Source of the DNA: Roseiflexaceae bacterium UBA965
GTDB taxonomy: Bacteria > Chloroflexota > Chloroflexia > Chloroflexales > Roseiflexaceae
Assembly (NCBI GenBank): GCA_002292925.1
Contig: DBCF01000111.1
Location: 2,339-19,508, forward strand
DNA: 17,170 bases
Reading direction: 5' to 3'
Position 1 is the first letter of the stretch. The number at the start of each line of letters is the position of its first letter. Positions 7,188 to 14,352 of the stretch are shown piece by piece. The notes beneath the pieces are model-generated. The model did no database searches, was not told the origin of the DNA, and worked only from the letters and a program-made list of their open reading frames with translations. A program made the translations under genes and the position numbers.

Positions 7188-7667
7188 ATGTCAGAGTTTG
7201 CCCGTTACTGGCGCTTACCGGTGTTGATATTTGCGGTGATTGTGATTGCCGATCGCCTCAGCAAATGGTGGATCGATACCAATCTGGGGCCGATTGAAGG
7301 GACAAGCATCCCCGTGATTGCGCCATGGCTCTATTTGACCTACATCAAAAACACGGGGGTGGCCTTTGGCATGTTCCAAGGCATACCGCATTTTTTCACC
7401 GTGATGAATATCTTGATTAGCTTTGGGGCGCTTTACATGTATCGCTACCAAATGTCCCACACCCTCGCGACACAGTTTTGTATCGGCGGGATTGTGGGTG
7501 GCGCGGTCGGCAATATTGTCGATCGGTTACGCCAAGGTTTTGTGACTGACTTTGTGCATGTCACTTGGTTCCCCGGAATTTTTAACGTGGCCGATAGTGC
7601 CATCACCGTCAGTGTGATTGTATTAATATTGGTTACCCTACGGCCAGAGAGTCCCACGAATGCATGA
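7188..7667 (+). CDS. lspA: Lipoprotein signal peptidase (signal peptidase II)
   Basis: Inner-membrane aspartyl peptidase that removes the signal peptide from prolipoproteins after lipidation; 159 aa with four membrane segments (about 9-28, 44-62, 67-85 and 131-152). Family motifs are complete: IADRLSKWW (20-28), KNTGVAFGMF (54-63), GGAVGNIVDRLRQGFVTDF (104-122) and FNVADSAIT (132-140). By comparison with the Pseudomonas enzyme, the catalytic pair is Asp121 and Asp136. AAGGAGT lies 5 nt before the ATG. It overlaps the start of the following pseudouridine synthase gene by 8 nt. The lspA-rluD order is common in bacteria. Confidence 0.96.
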   Translation: MSEFARYWRLPVLIFAVIVIADRLSKWWIDTNLGPIEGTSIPVIAPWLYLTYIKNTGVAFGMFQGIPHFFTVMNILISFGALYMYRYQMSHTLATQFCIGGIVGGAVGNIVDRLRQGFVTDFVHVTWFPGIFNVADSAITVSVIVLILVTLRPESPTNA

Positions 7668-8592
7668 TGATGACAGTATAGTGCTGGTAGTCGATGATAC
7701 CGCTATCGGACAACGGCTTGACCGTTTTGTGACCGAGGCCGTCGCCGATTTGACCCGGAGCACCGTCCAACGCTTGATTGAGCAAGGGCATATTACCCGC
7801 AACGACAAACCAACCCGAGCGGCGGAGCCGCTCAAACGGGGCGACACGATTAGCGTGCAACTCCCCGAACCGGTTGACACAACCCTCGTCCCCGAAGAAA
7901 TCCCGCTCAATGTGGTCTATGTCGATGACGACATCATTGTGGTCGACAAACCGGCCGGCATGGTGGTGCACCCCGCACCGGGACACCCCCGTGGCACCTT
8001 GGTCAATGCCTTGTTGTGGCATTACCCCGGCATGAATATCGGCGGCGGCATCCGTCCAGGCATCGTGCATCGTATCGACCGTGATACTAGTGGCTTGTTG
8101 GTGGTTGCCCGCAACGATTTTGCGCTCCAGCAACTGCAACAACAACAGCTGGCCCATACCATGCACAAAGAATACATTGCCTTGGTCGAAGGGGGCTTCA
8201 AAACCGATAGTGGCACCGTCGATGCCGCCATCGCCCGCCACCCTCGCGACCGCTTGCGCATGGCTATCATGGATGATGGACGGGCAGCCCGCACCCATTG
8301 GCGCGTCATCGAACGCTTCCAACAACAAACCGTGCTGGCATTGACCCTCGAAACCGGACGCACCCACCAAATCCGCGTGCATTGTCAACACATGCGCCAC
8401 CCCATCATCGGCGACCCGATGTATGGTGTGCAAATCAGCAAACCTCGCCTCGAACGCCAATTCTTGCATGCGCATAAATTGGGGTTTTCGCATCCACGCA
8501 GCCAAGCGGCCGTTGAATTTACGAGTCCATTACCACCCGATTTGCAACGGATTCTTGATTTTTATCGGATGCGCAACGAACATACCTGGTAA
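7660..8592 (+). CDS. rluD: RluA/RluD-family 23S rRNA pseudouridine synthase
   Basis: Converts uridine to pseudouridine in large-subunit rRNA (RluD targets helix 69 in E. coli). The protein is 310 aa: an S4 RNA-binding domain at about 18-80 (RLDRFVTE, STVQRLIEQGHITRND) and the catalytic domain from about 85. VDKPAGMVVHPAPGH and the signature GIVHRIDRDTSGLLVVA, with catalytic Asp140, are present. So is TGRTHQIRVHCQHMRHPIIGD, the second conserved family motif, towards the C-terminus. The start ATG 7660 overlaps the lspA stop by 8 nt. The exact target among RluA-family sites cannot be proven from sequence; the S4 domain and lspA neighbour favour RluD. Confidence 0.92.
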   Translation: MHDDDSIVLVVDDTAIGQRLDRFVTEAVADLTRSTVQRLIEQGHITRNDKPTRAAEPLKRGDTISVQLPEPVDTTLVPEEIPLNVVYVDDDIIVVDKPAGMVVHPAPGHPRGTLVNALLWHYPGMNIGGGIRPGIVHRIDRDTSGLLVVARNDFALQQLQQQQLAHTMHKEYIALVEGGFKTDSGTVDAAIARHPRDRLRMAIMDDGRAARTHWRVIERFQQQTVLALTLETGRTHQIRVHCQHMRHPIIGDPMYGVQISKPRLERQFLHAHKLGFSHPRSQAAVEFTSPLPPDLQRILDFYRMRNEHTW

Positions 8593-8603
8593 TGAATCAC
8601 CGC

Positions 8604-8636
8604 GTGCCGATGCGCATATCTATGCGTCATCGGCAC
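8604..8636 (+). terminator. Hairpin after rluD, possible weak terminator
   Basis: A long stem: GTGCCGATG CGCATA (8604-8618) pairs with TATGCG and CATCGGCAC (8621-8636), with one bulged T and a 2-nt loop. AAAA follows instead of a T run, so it is not a classic intrinsic terminator. It may protect the rluD 3' end or insulate the promoter just downstream. Confidence 0.45.
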
Positions 8637-8646
8637 AAAACGGCTA

Positions 8647-8655
8647 TGCTATACT
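8647..8655 (+). promoter_or_regulatory. Extended -10 promoter of the deacetylase-his run
   Basis: TGCTATACT, matching the TGNTATACT form at 4228, 6408 and 14902. It is 33 nt upstream of ATG 8689, giving a leader of about 27 nt. No -35 match is seen. It probably drives the whole run to the terminator at 13686-13726. Confidence 0.5.
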
Positions 8656-8688
8656 ACATCGTAGGTTTCTCCAATAGGCTTGATAGTC

Positions 8689-9738
8689 ATGCCAGTCACC
8701 ATCATTACCACACCACAGCATATTCTGCATACCAATGCGCACCACCCTGAACAGGCGGCGCGCATTGATGCAATCATGGCGACACTGCACGCCAACCCAA
8801 TTACCGGTGCCACCATGCAGGTGGCCCGTATGGCTGATTGGGATTGCATTCGCGCCGTCCATACTCCAGACCACGTGGCGTGGTTACAACGGCGTTGTGA
8901 CCGCATCACCGCCCTCAGTGATCTCACCGCCGACACCTACATCACTCCTGATAGTGTCACCGCTGCCCGCCAGGCGGCTGGGGCTGCCTGTGATGCCATC
9001 GATGCCATGCAGGCTGGCCAGCAGGCCATGGCACTAGGACGACCACCAGGCCACCACGCCACCCCCGGCGAAGCGATGGGGTTCTGTTTTTTCAACAACA
9101 TCGCCATTGCCGCCCGCTATGCCCAACGCCACCACCGTTTACAACGAATTGCGATTATCGATTTCGACATCCATCACGGCAACGGCACCCAAGACGCGTT
9201 TTATAGCGATGCCGATATCTTGTTTATTTCGAGTCATTCGTCCCCGCTCTATCCGTTTAGTGGTAATCGTGAGCAAATGGGGCAGGGCGCAGGTCATGGC
9301 ACCACTCTCAACATCCCACTGCAACGCCTCAGCGATGATACCGCCTATCTTGCCGCGTATCAGCAGGTGGTCATCCCGGCGCTCACCCGCTTCCAACCCG
9401 ATTGCCTATTAATTTCAGCAGGATATGACGCCCATTGGGACGACCCTGTCGGCAATTGTGCCTTGTCCGTAACCGGCTATGGGCAACTCATGCGACTCTT
9501 GATTGATGCAGCCGATCAACTCTGTGATGGCAAAATCGCCGCCATCCTCGAAGGTGGCTATAGCCAGCGGGCCTTGGCCGCCAGTGTGCACGCCACGATT
9601 TGTCAGCTCGCCAAACAACCCATGCTGACTGACAGCCTCGGGCAACGCCCCGGCAATTCCCATGGGGCCGACCAATCAATTGCGTGGTTGCGGACCCATC
9701 ATCCCTTATTACACGACGCAAAGGAGATTTTTTCATGA
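8689..9738 (+). CDS. Histone deacetylase superfamily protein
   Basis: A zinc-dependent amidohydrolase of the HDAC / acetoin-utilisation / acetylpolyamine amidohydrolase superfamily, 349 aa. The active site is complete: RPPGHHA with His122/His123, GFCFFNNIAIAA, IDFDIHHGNGTQ with ligands Asp160 and His162, SAGYDAH with ligand Asp247 and LEGGY with Tyr291. Bacterial members deacetylate protein lysines, polyamines or small amides; the sequence does not decide which. ATG 8689 is used; an in-frame TTG at 8680 has no usable ribosome site. The stop overlaps the start of hisH by 4 nt (ATGA), so the gene is translationally coupled to a histidine biosynthesis run. No metabolic reason for the pairing is known to me. 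Confidence 0.9.
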   Translation: MPVTIITTPQHILHTNAHHPEQAARIDAIMATLHANPITGATMQVARMADWDCIRAVHTPDHVAWLQRRCDRITALSDLTADTYITPDSVTAARQAAGAACDAIDAMQAGQQAMALGRPPGHHATPGEAMGFCFFNNIAIAARYAQRHHRLQRIAIIDFDIHHGNGTQDAFYSDADILFISSHSSPLYPFSGNREQMGQGAGHGTTLNIPLQRLSDDTAYLAAYQQVVIPALTRFQPDCLLISAGYDAHWDDPVGNCALSVTGYGQLMRLLIDAADQLCDGKIAAILEGGYSQRALAASVHATICQLAKQPMLTDSLGQRPGNSHGADQSIAWLRTHHPLLHDAKEIFS

Positions 9739-10379
9739 CACTTGCGGTCATTGACTATGGCGCCGGCAATTTGCCCAATGTGGTGCGGGCACTCAAACAC
9801 CTCGGCGTAGATTTGACCATCACCAGCGACCCTGCCGTGGTGGCACAGGCGCCGGCGGTGGTATTACCCGGTGTGGGTGCCACCCTCGACACCATGACCA
9901 CCCTCAATCGCACCGGATTGGCCGATGCAATCCGGGCGGCAGTGGTCCGGGGCGTCCCTTTCCTCGGAATTTGTGTGGGGATGCAGGTGTTGTGTGACAT
10001 CAGCGAAGAATTTGGCCCTCATGACTGCCTTGGGATTATCCCTGGTGCGGTACGCCGATTCCCCGCCACCCTCAAAGTACCCCAGATTGGCTGGAACCAA
10101 GTGCGCTATACGGCAGCACACCGCACACATGCCTTGTTTGACGGCATCCCCGACCAGACCGATTTTTATTTTGTGCATTCATACTATTGTGATGTCACCG
10201 ACAAATCGATTATCGCCGGCGAGACCGATTACACCCTCGACTTCCCTAGTGTATTAATCAAAGGCAATTTGGCGGCGGCCCAATTTCACCCTGAAAAAAG
10301 CGGCAGCGCCGGGTTACGCCTGCTCCGGAATTTCGTGCAGCACATGGCACAGCTAGATTGCGAGTCACCGCATGTTTGA
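9735..10379 (+). CDS. hisH: Imidazole glycerol phosphate synthase, glutaminase subunit
   Basis: Hydrolyses glutamine and channels ammonia to HisF, which closes the imidazole ring in histidine biosynthesis and releases AICAR. A 214-aa class I glutamine amidotransferase. The triad is present: Cys80 (FLGICVGMQVL), His185 and Glu187 (AQFHPEKSG); the oxyanion region LPGVGA is also there. A longer in-frame start at 9684 would run into the deacetylase gene. ATG 9735 is preferred because AAGGAG (9721-9726) lies 8 nt upstream and the protein then begins with the usual AVIDYGAGNL. It overlaps the deacetylase by 4 nt and hisA by 8 nt. Confidence 0.97.
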   Translation: MTLAVIDYGAGNLPNVVRALKHLGVDLTITSDPAVVAQAPAVVLPGVGATLDTMTTLNRTGLADAIRAAVVRGVPFLGICVGMQVLCDISEEFGPHDCLGIIPGAVRRFPATLKVPQIGWNQVRYTAAHRTHALFDGIPDQTDFYFVHSYYCDVTDKSIIAGETDYTLDFPSVLIKGNLAAAQFHPEKSGSAGLRLLRNFVQHMAQLDCESPHV

Positions 10380-11100
10380 ACTCTACCCGGCCATTGACAT
10401 CCACCAAGGGCGCTGCGTACGTTTGACCCAAGGTGACTACGCCACCGCCAATGTGTATGACGAATCTCCGGCCAATGCGGCCCGACGCTGGGTGGCAGCG
10501 GGAGCGACCCAATTGCATGTGGTCGACCTCGATGGCGCCAAAGCCGGCTACCCGGTCAATCTCGAAGCCATCGCCGCGATTACTGCCACCGTCTCCATCC
10601 CCATCCAATTAGGTGGCGGGATTCGTACCCACGAAAACGTCGCTACCGTCCGGCAGCTAGGTGTCACCCGAGTCATCATTGGCACCAAAGCGGTCCAATC
10701 ACCAGAGTTTGTGGCCGAGCTGGTCGCACAGCACGGCGACGCCATCATCGTGGGCGTAGACGCGCGCGATGGCTTGGTGCAAACCGCCGGCTGGCTGGCT
10801 GGATCACACGTCAGTGCCACTGATTTGGTGGCACAGATGCGCACCTTGGGTGTTACTCGCGTCATCTATACCGATATCAGTCGTGACGGCACCCTCAGTG
10901 AACCCAATTATGCCGCCACCGCCGACTTGCTCCACCCCGATGGCCCAAAAATCATTGCCTCGGGAGGCGTGAGTCATGTCGACCAACTTGTTACCCTAGC
11001 CCGCCTCGGGATTCATGGTGTCATCGTCGGCAAAGCGCTCTACACCGGTGCAATTGAACTGACCAACGCATTAGAATTGCTTGCAAAGGAGTCACAATGA
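10372..11100 (+). CDS. hisA: ProFAR isomerase (HisA)
   Basis: Isomerises ProFAR to PRFAR, the substrate of HisH-HisF. A 242-aa TIM barrel with both catalytic acids: Asp9 (PAIDIHQGRCVRL) and Asp130 (GVDARDG). Phosphate-binding loops are seen at LGGGIRT (80-86) and in ASGGVSHVDQL near the C-terminus. The start overlaps hisH by 8 nt and the stop overlaps the next gene by 4 nt (ATGA), a clear sign of a polycistronic message. In some actinobacteria one enzyme also serves tryptophan synthesis (PriA); nothing here indicates that. Confidence 0.97.
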   Translation: MFELYPAIDIHQGRCVRLTQGDYATANVYDESPANAARRWVAAGATQLHVVDLDGAKAGYPVNLEAIAAITATVSIPIQLGGGIRTHENVATVRQLGVTRVIIGTKAVQSPEFVAELVAQHGDAIIVGVDARDGLVQTAGWLAGSHVSATDLVAQMRTLGVTRVIYTDISRDGTLSEPNYAATADLLHPDGPKIIASGGVSHVDQLVTLARLGIHGVIVGKALYTGAIELTNALELLAKESQ

Positions 11101-12209
11101 GCGACAACAATACCTCGAATATCAGTGCCAAGTACGAAGAAGAGCGGAATCGTTCGAGCAACCAATCACAGATTAGTCATTTGCAAAGCCAAATCGACGA
11201 ATTGCGCCGCCTGCTCCGTGACCAAGGTCAAAAATACCAATTGGCCATTGAGCAGGTCCGCAAAAACGACCAAGCCAATGCCGACATGGAGACTCAGTTT
11301 TCACGGCAGAACCAAGAACTCAGCCAAACCATCGACGGCTTTCGCCGTGACATTGGGAGCTTGCGCAAAGAATTTGCCAGCACACTCGTCAAAGTCGAAG
11401 ATGGCATCCAACCCATCCGCGACATGCAAGCCCAAATCCAAGAACTCGGTACCGCCCGCAAAGACGACCGCGTCTCTGTGGCTACGTTGATTAATCGCTT
11501 GGCCGAAACCGAACAAAAAATCGGTGCCTTGTTTGCCTTGGTACGTGAGGCCGACGAGCGCTACCGCAGTGTGGTCACCCGCCTCGAAACATTTCAATCT
11601 GCCGAAGACACTCGCCGGGCCGAACTGCGCAAAATCCTCGAAGAAGTCCAAATCGAGAAACAACAACTGCGCCGCCAAGCCGTCGAAAACCAACAACTGG
11701 TCGCCGACAGCAAATACATCCTCAGCGAACAACAAAGCCGGCTCGTGCGCCTCGATGACTTCCGTAGCCAAATTGACAAAGTGTCGACTGAAATCCCCGA
11801 ACAAGTCAAAAACCTCGAAACCAAAATCACCACCATCGGTCAAGAAACCAAACAGGTTGAACGCCTCGCCTCAGAGCATTATTTGGCTAATCAACAGCGC
11901 ATCGAAGAAATTCGCCTGCAACAAGAAGAAAAAATCACCAGCCTACTCGACACCGAAGAACGCCAATTCCGCCAAATCACCACCTGGATCGAACGCATCG
12001 ACACCTACGTGCGTGATCTCGAACAACGACTCACCCGCACCCACAACCGCCTCGAAAACCTCCAGCATGACCACGCCAATCACTTCAATGACATCGAAAC
12101 GCGTGAAATGGAATTACTCAGTGCGAGTGTCAAAACCATGCAGACCATGCTCGAGCGCATCAAAGTAGAGCGCACCAGTCAACCAGCGCCCGACGGAAAG
12201 AGTCGCTAA
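11097..12209 (+). CDS. Coiled-coil protein encoded between hisA and hisF
   Basis: A 370-aa protein that is almost entirely predicted coiled coil, rich in Gln, Glu, Lys and Arg (for example ISHLQSQIDELRRLLRDQGQ and EDTRRAELRKILEEVQIEKQ). It has no ATPase motif, signal peptide or membrane segment. Short non-helical ends (MSDNNTSN and TSQPAPDGKSR) bracket the rod. It resembles the rod parts of SMC-like or scaffold proteins by composition only, and I assign no function. AAAGGAGT (11085-11092) lies 4 nt before ATG, the start overlaps hisA by 4 nt, and hisF begins 2 nt after its stop. It must therefore be made together with the His enzymes. Length and codon use match the neighbours, with no sign of decay. 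Confidence 0.88.
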   Translation: MSDNNTSNISAKYEEERNRSSNQSQISHLQSQIDELRRLLRDQGQKYQLAIEQVRKNDQANADMETQFSRQNQELSQTIDGFRRDIGSLRKEFASTLVKVEDGIQPIRDMQAQIQELGTARKDDRVSVATLINRLAETEQKIGALFALVREADERYRSVVTRLETFQSAEDTRRAELRKILEEVQIEKQQLRRQAVENQQLVADSKYILSEQQSRLVRLDDFRSQIDKVSTEIPEQVKNLETKITTIGQETKQVERLASEHYLANQQRIEEIRLQQEEKITSLLDTEERQFRQITTWIERIDTYVRDLEQRLTRTHNRLENLQHDHANHFNDIETREMELLSASVKTMQTMLERIKVERTSQPAPDGKSR

Positions 12210-12211
12210 TC

Positions 12212-12985
12212 ATGTTGAAACGACGCATTATTCCCTGTCTCGATGTCAAAGCGGGGCGAGTCGTCAAGGGCGTATCGTTCGTCGATCACCGTGACGCCGG
12301 CGACCCGGTCGTCCTCGCCGCCTACTACAACGACAGTGGCGCCGATGAATTGGTGTTTTATGACATCACCGCCAGCTCTGACGAGCGCAATATCATGGTA
12401 GAGGTGGTCGAACGCACTGCCGCCCAAGTCTTTATCCCACTCACCGTGGGCGGGGGCATTCGCACCGTCGACGACATGTATCGGATGTTACGGGCCGGTG
12501 CCGACAAGATATCCATCAACACCGCCGCCGTCCTCAACCCACAGCTCATCAGCGACGGAGCCAAGCGCTTTGGCAGTCAATGCATTGTGTTGTCAATCGA
12601 TGTACGGCGCGTGCCCGATAGCGATGGCGCCCCCCAATGGCAAGTATTTACCCACACCGGCGCCAATGCCCGCTCGACTGGTATTGATGCGGTGCAATGG
12701 GCCATCCGGGGTGCCGAATTAGGTGCTGGCGAGTTGGTCATCAATAGCATGGATGCCGACGGTACCTACGGCGGCTATGACATTGCCTTGCTCCACACCA
12801 TCTCGAGCCAAGTCGGCATCCCTGTGATAGCATCAGGGGGCGCCGGCACACCACAACACCTCTATGATGGCTTTGTACTGGGTGGCGCCGACGCCGTCCT
12901 CGCAGCCAGTATTTTCCATTTTGGCAACTATACAATTGCCCAAGTCAAGGCTGATTTACACGACCGTGGCTTGGCAATGAGGTAA
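12212..12985 (+). CDS. hisF: Imidazole glycerol phosphate synthase, cyclase subunit
   Basis: Uses ammonia from HisH and PRFAR to make imidazole glycerol phosphate and AICAR. A 257-aa TIM barrel with catalytic Asp11 (RIIPCLDVKAGRVVKGV) and Asp130 (LSIDVRRV; the usual form is IDAR). The phosphate loops LTVGGGIRT (77-85) and ASGGAGTPQHL are intact, as is NSMDADGTYGGYD. GGAAAGAG (12195-12202) lies 9 nt before the ATG. It follows the coiled-coil gene by 2 nt and precedes the molybdopterin gene by 4 nt. Confidence 0.97.
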   Translation: MLKRRIIPCLDVKAGRVVKGVSFVDHRDAGDPVVLAAYYNDSGADELVFYDITASSDERNIMVEVVERTAAQVFIPLTVGGGIRTVDDMYRMLRAGADKISINTAAVLNPQLISDGAKRFGSQCIVLSIDVRRVPDSDGAPQWQVFTHTGANARSTGIDAVQWAIRGAELGAGELVINSMDADGTYGGYDIALLHTISSQVGIPVIASGGAGTPQHLYDGFVLGGADAVLAASIFHFGNYTIAQVKADLHDRGLAMR

Positions 12986-12989
12986 CACC

Positions 12990-13673
12990 ATGCACATCAC
13001 CGTCCGTTATTTTGCCGCCCATCGTGACATCAGTGGCGTGGCGAGCGAGCCCCTCGACGTCCCTGATACCAGCACCTTGGCCGATGTCTGGCAATTGCTC
13101 GAGCAACGCTACCCCGCCTTGGTACCTTATCGTAACCGAGTGTTGCTGGCCCAAAACGAGCGCTTCGTGCCTGCCACCACCACCCTCAATGCGGGTGATG
13201 TGGTGGCGTTTATCCCGCCGGTGAGTGGTGGGAGTACCACGCCACAATTCTTGGTGACCAATGCGCCCCTCGACCCCGCCCCATTGGTGGAATTGGTGGG
13301 GGCACCGGGGGTTGGGGCGATTGTGACCTTTAGTGGTACGGTACGTGATCATTTTGGCGAACGGAGCACTGCCCGCCTCGAATACGACGCCTATCACGAA
13401 ATGGCCGCTGCCGTACTCGCCGATATCGCCGCCGATGCCACCCAGCGCTTTGGTTTGGGCAATGTCGCCATCCATCATCGCATCGGCATCCTCGAAATCG
13501 GCGATGTGGCAGTGATTGTGGTGGTGGCATCTGCTCACCGCGGACCAGCCTTACACGCTACGGCATGGATTATGGATCGCATCAAAGAAATTGCGCCTAT
13601 TTGGAAAAAAGAGCACTGGGCCGATGGTGAAAATGAATGGGTCGGGCACGAATCTGACCGGCCAACTGCCTGA
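12990..13673 (+). CDS. MoaD-MoaE fusion, molybdopterin synthase
   Basis: Both halves of molybdopterin synthase in one 227-aa chain, which inserts the dithiolene sulfurs into precursor Z (cPMP). Residues 1-81 are a MoaD ubiquitin-like domain (ITVRYFAAHRDISG, ending AFIPPVSGG). Residues from about 84 are MoaE: FSGTVRDHFGERS, LEYDAYHEMA, HRIGILEIGDVAVIVVVASAHR, and DRIKEIAPIWKKEHW with Lys199 and Lys206 matching the E. coli active-site lysines. MoaD normally needs a free C-terminal Gly-Gly for thiocarboxylation. Here Gly80-Gly81 is internal, so cleavage after it is likely, as reported for mycobacterial MoaX. GAGG at the end of hisF serves as its ribosome site. Last gene of the run, followed by a terminator. 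Confidence 0.93.
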   Translation: MHITVRYFAAHRDISGVASEPLDVPDTSTLADVWQLLEQRYPALVPYRNRVLLAQNERFVPATTTLNAGDVVAFIPPVSGGSTTPQFLVTNAPLDPAPLVELVGAPGVGAIVTFSGTVRDHFGERSTARLEYDAYHEMAAAVLADIAADATQRFGLGNVAIHHRIGILEIGDVAVIVVVASAHRGPALHATAWIMDRIKEIAPIWKKEHWADGENEWVGHESDRPTA

Positions 13674-13685
13674 AATTGATACACA

Positions 13686-13726
13686 AAAACCGCTCCTCAC
13701 ACGTATCATGTGTGAGGAGCGGTTTT
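13686..13726. terminator. Strong bidirectional terminator between the his-moa and cvpA-rsfS runs
   Basis: A perfect 17-bp stem: AAAACCGCTCCTCACAC (13686-13702) pairs with GTGTGAGGAGCGGTTTT (13710-13726) around a 7-nt loop. The A and T runs suit termination on both strands. It lies 12 nt after the fusion-gene stop and 10 nt after the stop of the opposing small gene. Confidence 0.92.
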
Positions 13727-13736
13727 GCCTGTGCAA

Positions 13737-13916
13737 TTACTGCAAGAGTTTTTCGAAATTGGGTTGGTCGGGTTGGCGCTTCCAGTTGTTGCTCAACGAC
13801 TTGATGGTTTCGTCGCCAATCCAGTATGTCAATAACGACCCCAAAATCAAGCCGACGGCGCTCCCAATTGCGGCCCCTAGGCTAAATGCCATAATCCGAG
13901 AACGTCCTGATTCCAT
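13737..13916 (-). CDS. Small single-pass membrane protein, 59 aa
   Basis: Not a recognised family. It reads MESGRSRIMAFSLGAAIGSA, then VGLILGSLLTYWIGDETIKS, then a polar tail ending NFEKLLQ. The hydrophobic stretch at about 8-33 is rich in small residues (GAAIGSAVGLILGS) and looks like one membrane helix with GxxxG-like packing, in the manner of YtxH-type small proteins. TGAGG, overlapping the rsfS stop, acts as ribosome site 10 nt before ATG. It follows rsfS by 12 nt and ends at the shared terminator, so it is the last gene of the cvpA-rsfS run. Evidence that it is real: coherent protein-like sequence, ribosome site, position, and a stop just before a terminator. Confidence 0.72.
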   Translation of the reverse strand: MESGRSRIMAFSLGAAIGSAVGLILGSLLTYWIGDETIKSLSNNWKRQPDQPNFEKLLQ

Positions 13917-13928
13917 AATTTTATTTCC

Positions 13929-14273
13929 TCACTGTACCACAACGAGCGGTGTAGCCGCATCCCAAAGGCGTTCGAGGCGATAGAAATCACGCATTTCATT
14001 CGAGAAGATATGCACAACCACATCACCATAATCAAGTAACACCCAACCAGCAGACGTCATACCTTCGGTTTTTGTTTCAAGACCATATTCTTCGGCGACA
14101 CCTTCGTCGACCACATCCAGCAATGATTTGAGTTGACGTTCGCTGCCACCACTACAAATCACAAAAAAATCAGCAAACGTCCGCAACGAGCGCAAATCTA
14201 ACAACATGATGTCGCTGGCTTGCTTTTCTTCAAGGAGCTCGACTACGCGTCGTGCCAATGCCTGTGTATCCAT
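13929..14273 (-). CDS. rsfS: Ribosome silencing factor
   Basis: Binds ribosomal protein L14 (uL14) on the large subunit and blocks subunit joining when nutrients are short. The product is 114 aa (105 in E. coli). The family core is intact: DIMLLDLRSL, FADFFVICSGGSERQLKSL, GWVLLDYGDVVVHIFSNEMRDFYRLERLW. I choose ATG 14273 over the in-frame ATG 14321: the protein then starts where homologues do, and GGAG lies 4 nt upstream. The longer form would have to be read through a perfect hairpin (14290-14306) and has no ribosome site. It sits 79 nt after cvpA and 12 nt before the small membrane gene. Confidence 0.94.
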   Translation of the reverse strand: MDTQALARRVVELLEEKQASDIMLLDLRSLRTFADFFVICSGGSERQLKSLLDVVDEGVAEEYGLETKTEGMTSAGWVLLDYGDVVVHIFSNEMRDFYRLERLWDAATPLVVVQ

Positions 14274-14289
14274 GCCACTCCATTTACCA

Positions 14290-14306
14290 CGAGGTGAGAC
14301 ACCTCG
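14290..14306 (-). repeat. Perfect inverted repeat in the rsfS leader
   Basis: CGAGGTG and CACCTCG form a 7-bp stem around a 3-nt loop, about 8 nt upstream of the rsfS ribosome site. It may be an operator dyad or an RNA hairpin that affects rsfS translation within the cvpA-rsfS message. Confidence 0.4.
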
Positions 14307-14352
14307 AATATACTCTACCATACTAACAAATCAACTACGATTTGTAAACAAC

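Noticed and set aside
7633..8505. A 290-codon open frame on the minus strand
   Set aside because: It is antisense to the pseudouridine synthase gene, whose motifs are all intact. The antisense product shows no coherent family pattern and no ribosome site.
11301..11843. A 180-codon minus-strand open frame
   Set aside because: Antisense to the coiled-coil gene. It only mirrors the repetitive Gln/Glu/Lys codons.
12945..13538. A 197-codon minus-strand open frame
   Set aside because: Antisense to the MoaD-MoaE fusion; His- and Gly-rich shadow sequence without a start context.
13516..13983. A 155-codon plus-strand open frame across the terminator
   Set aside because: It overlaps the 3' end of the fusion gene in another frame, runs through a 17-bp terminator stem and is antisense to the small membrane gene and rsfS.
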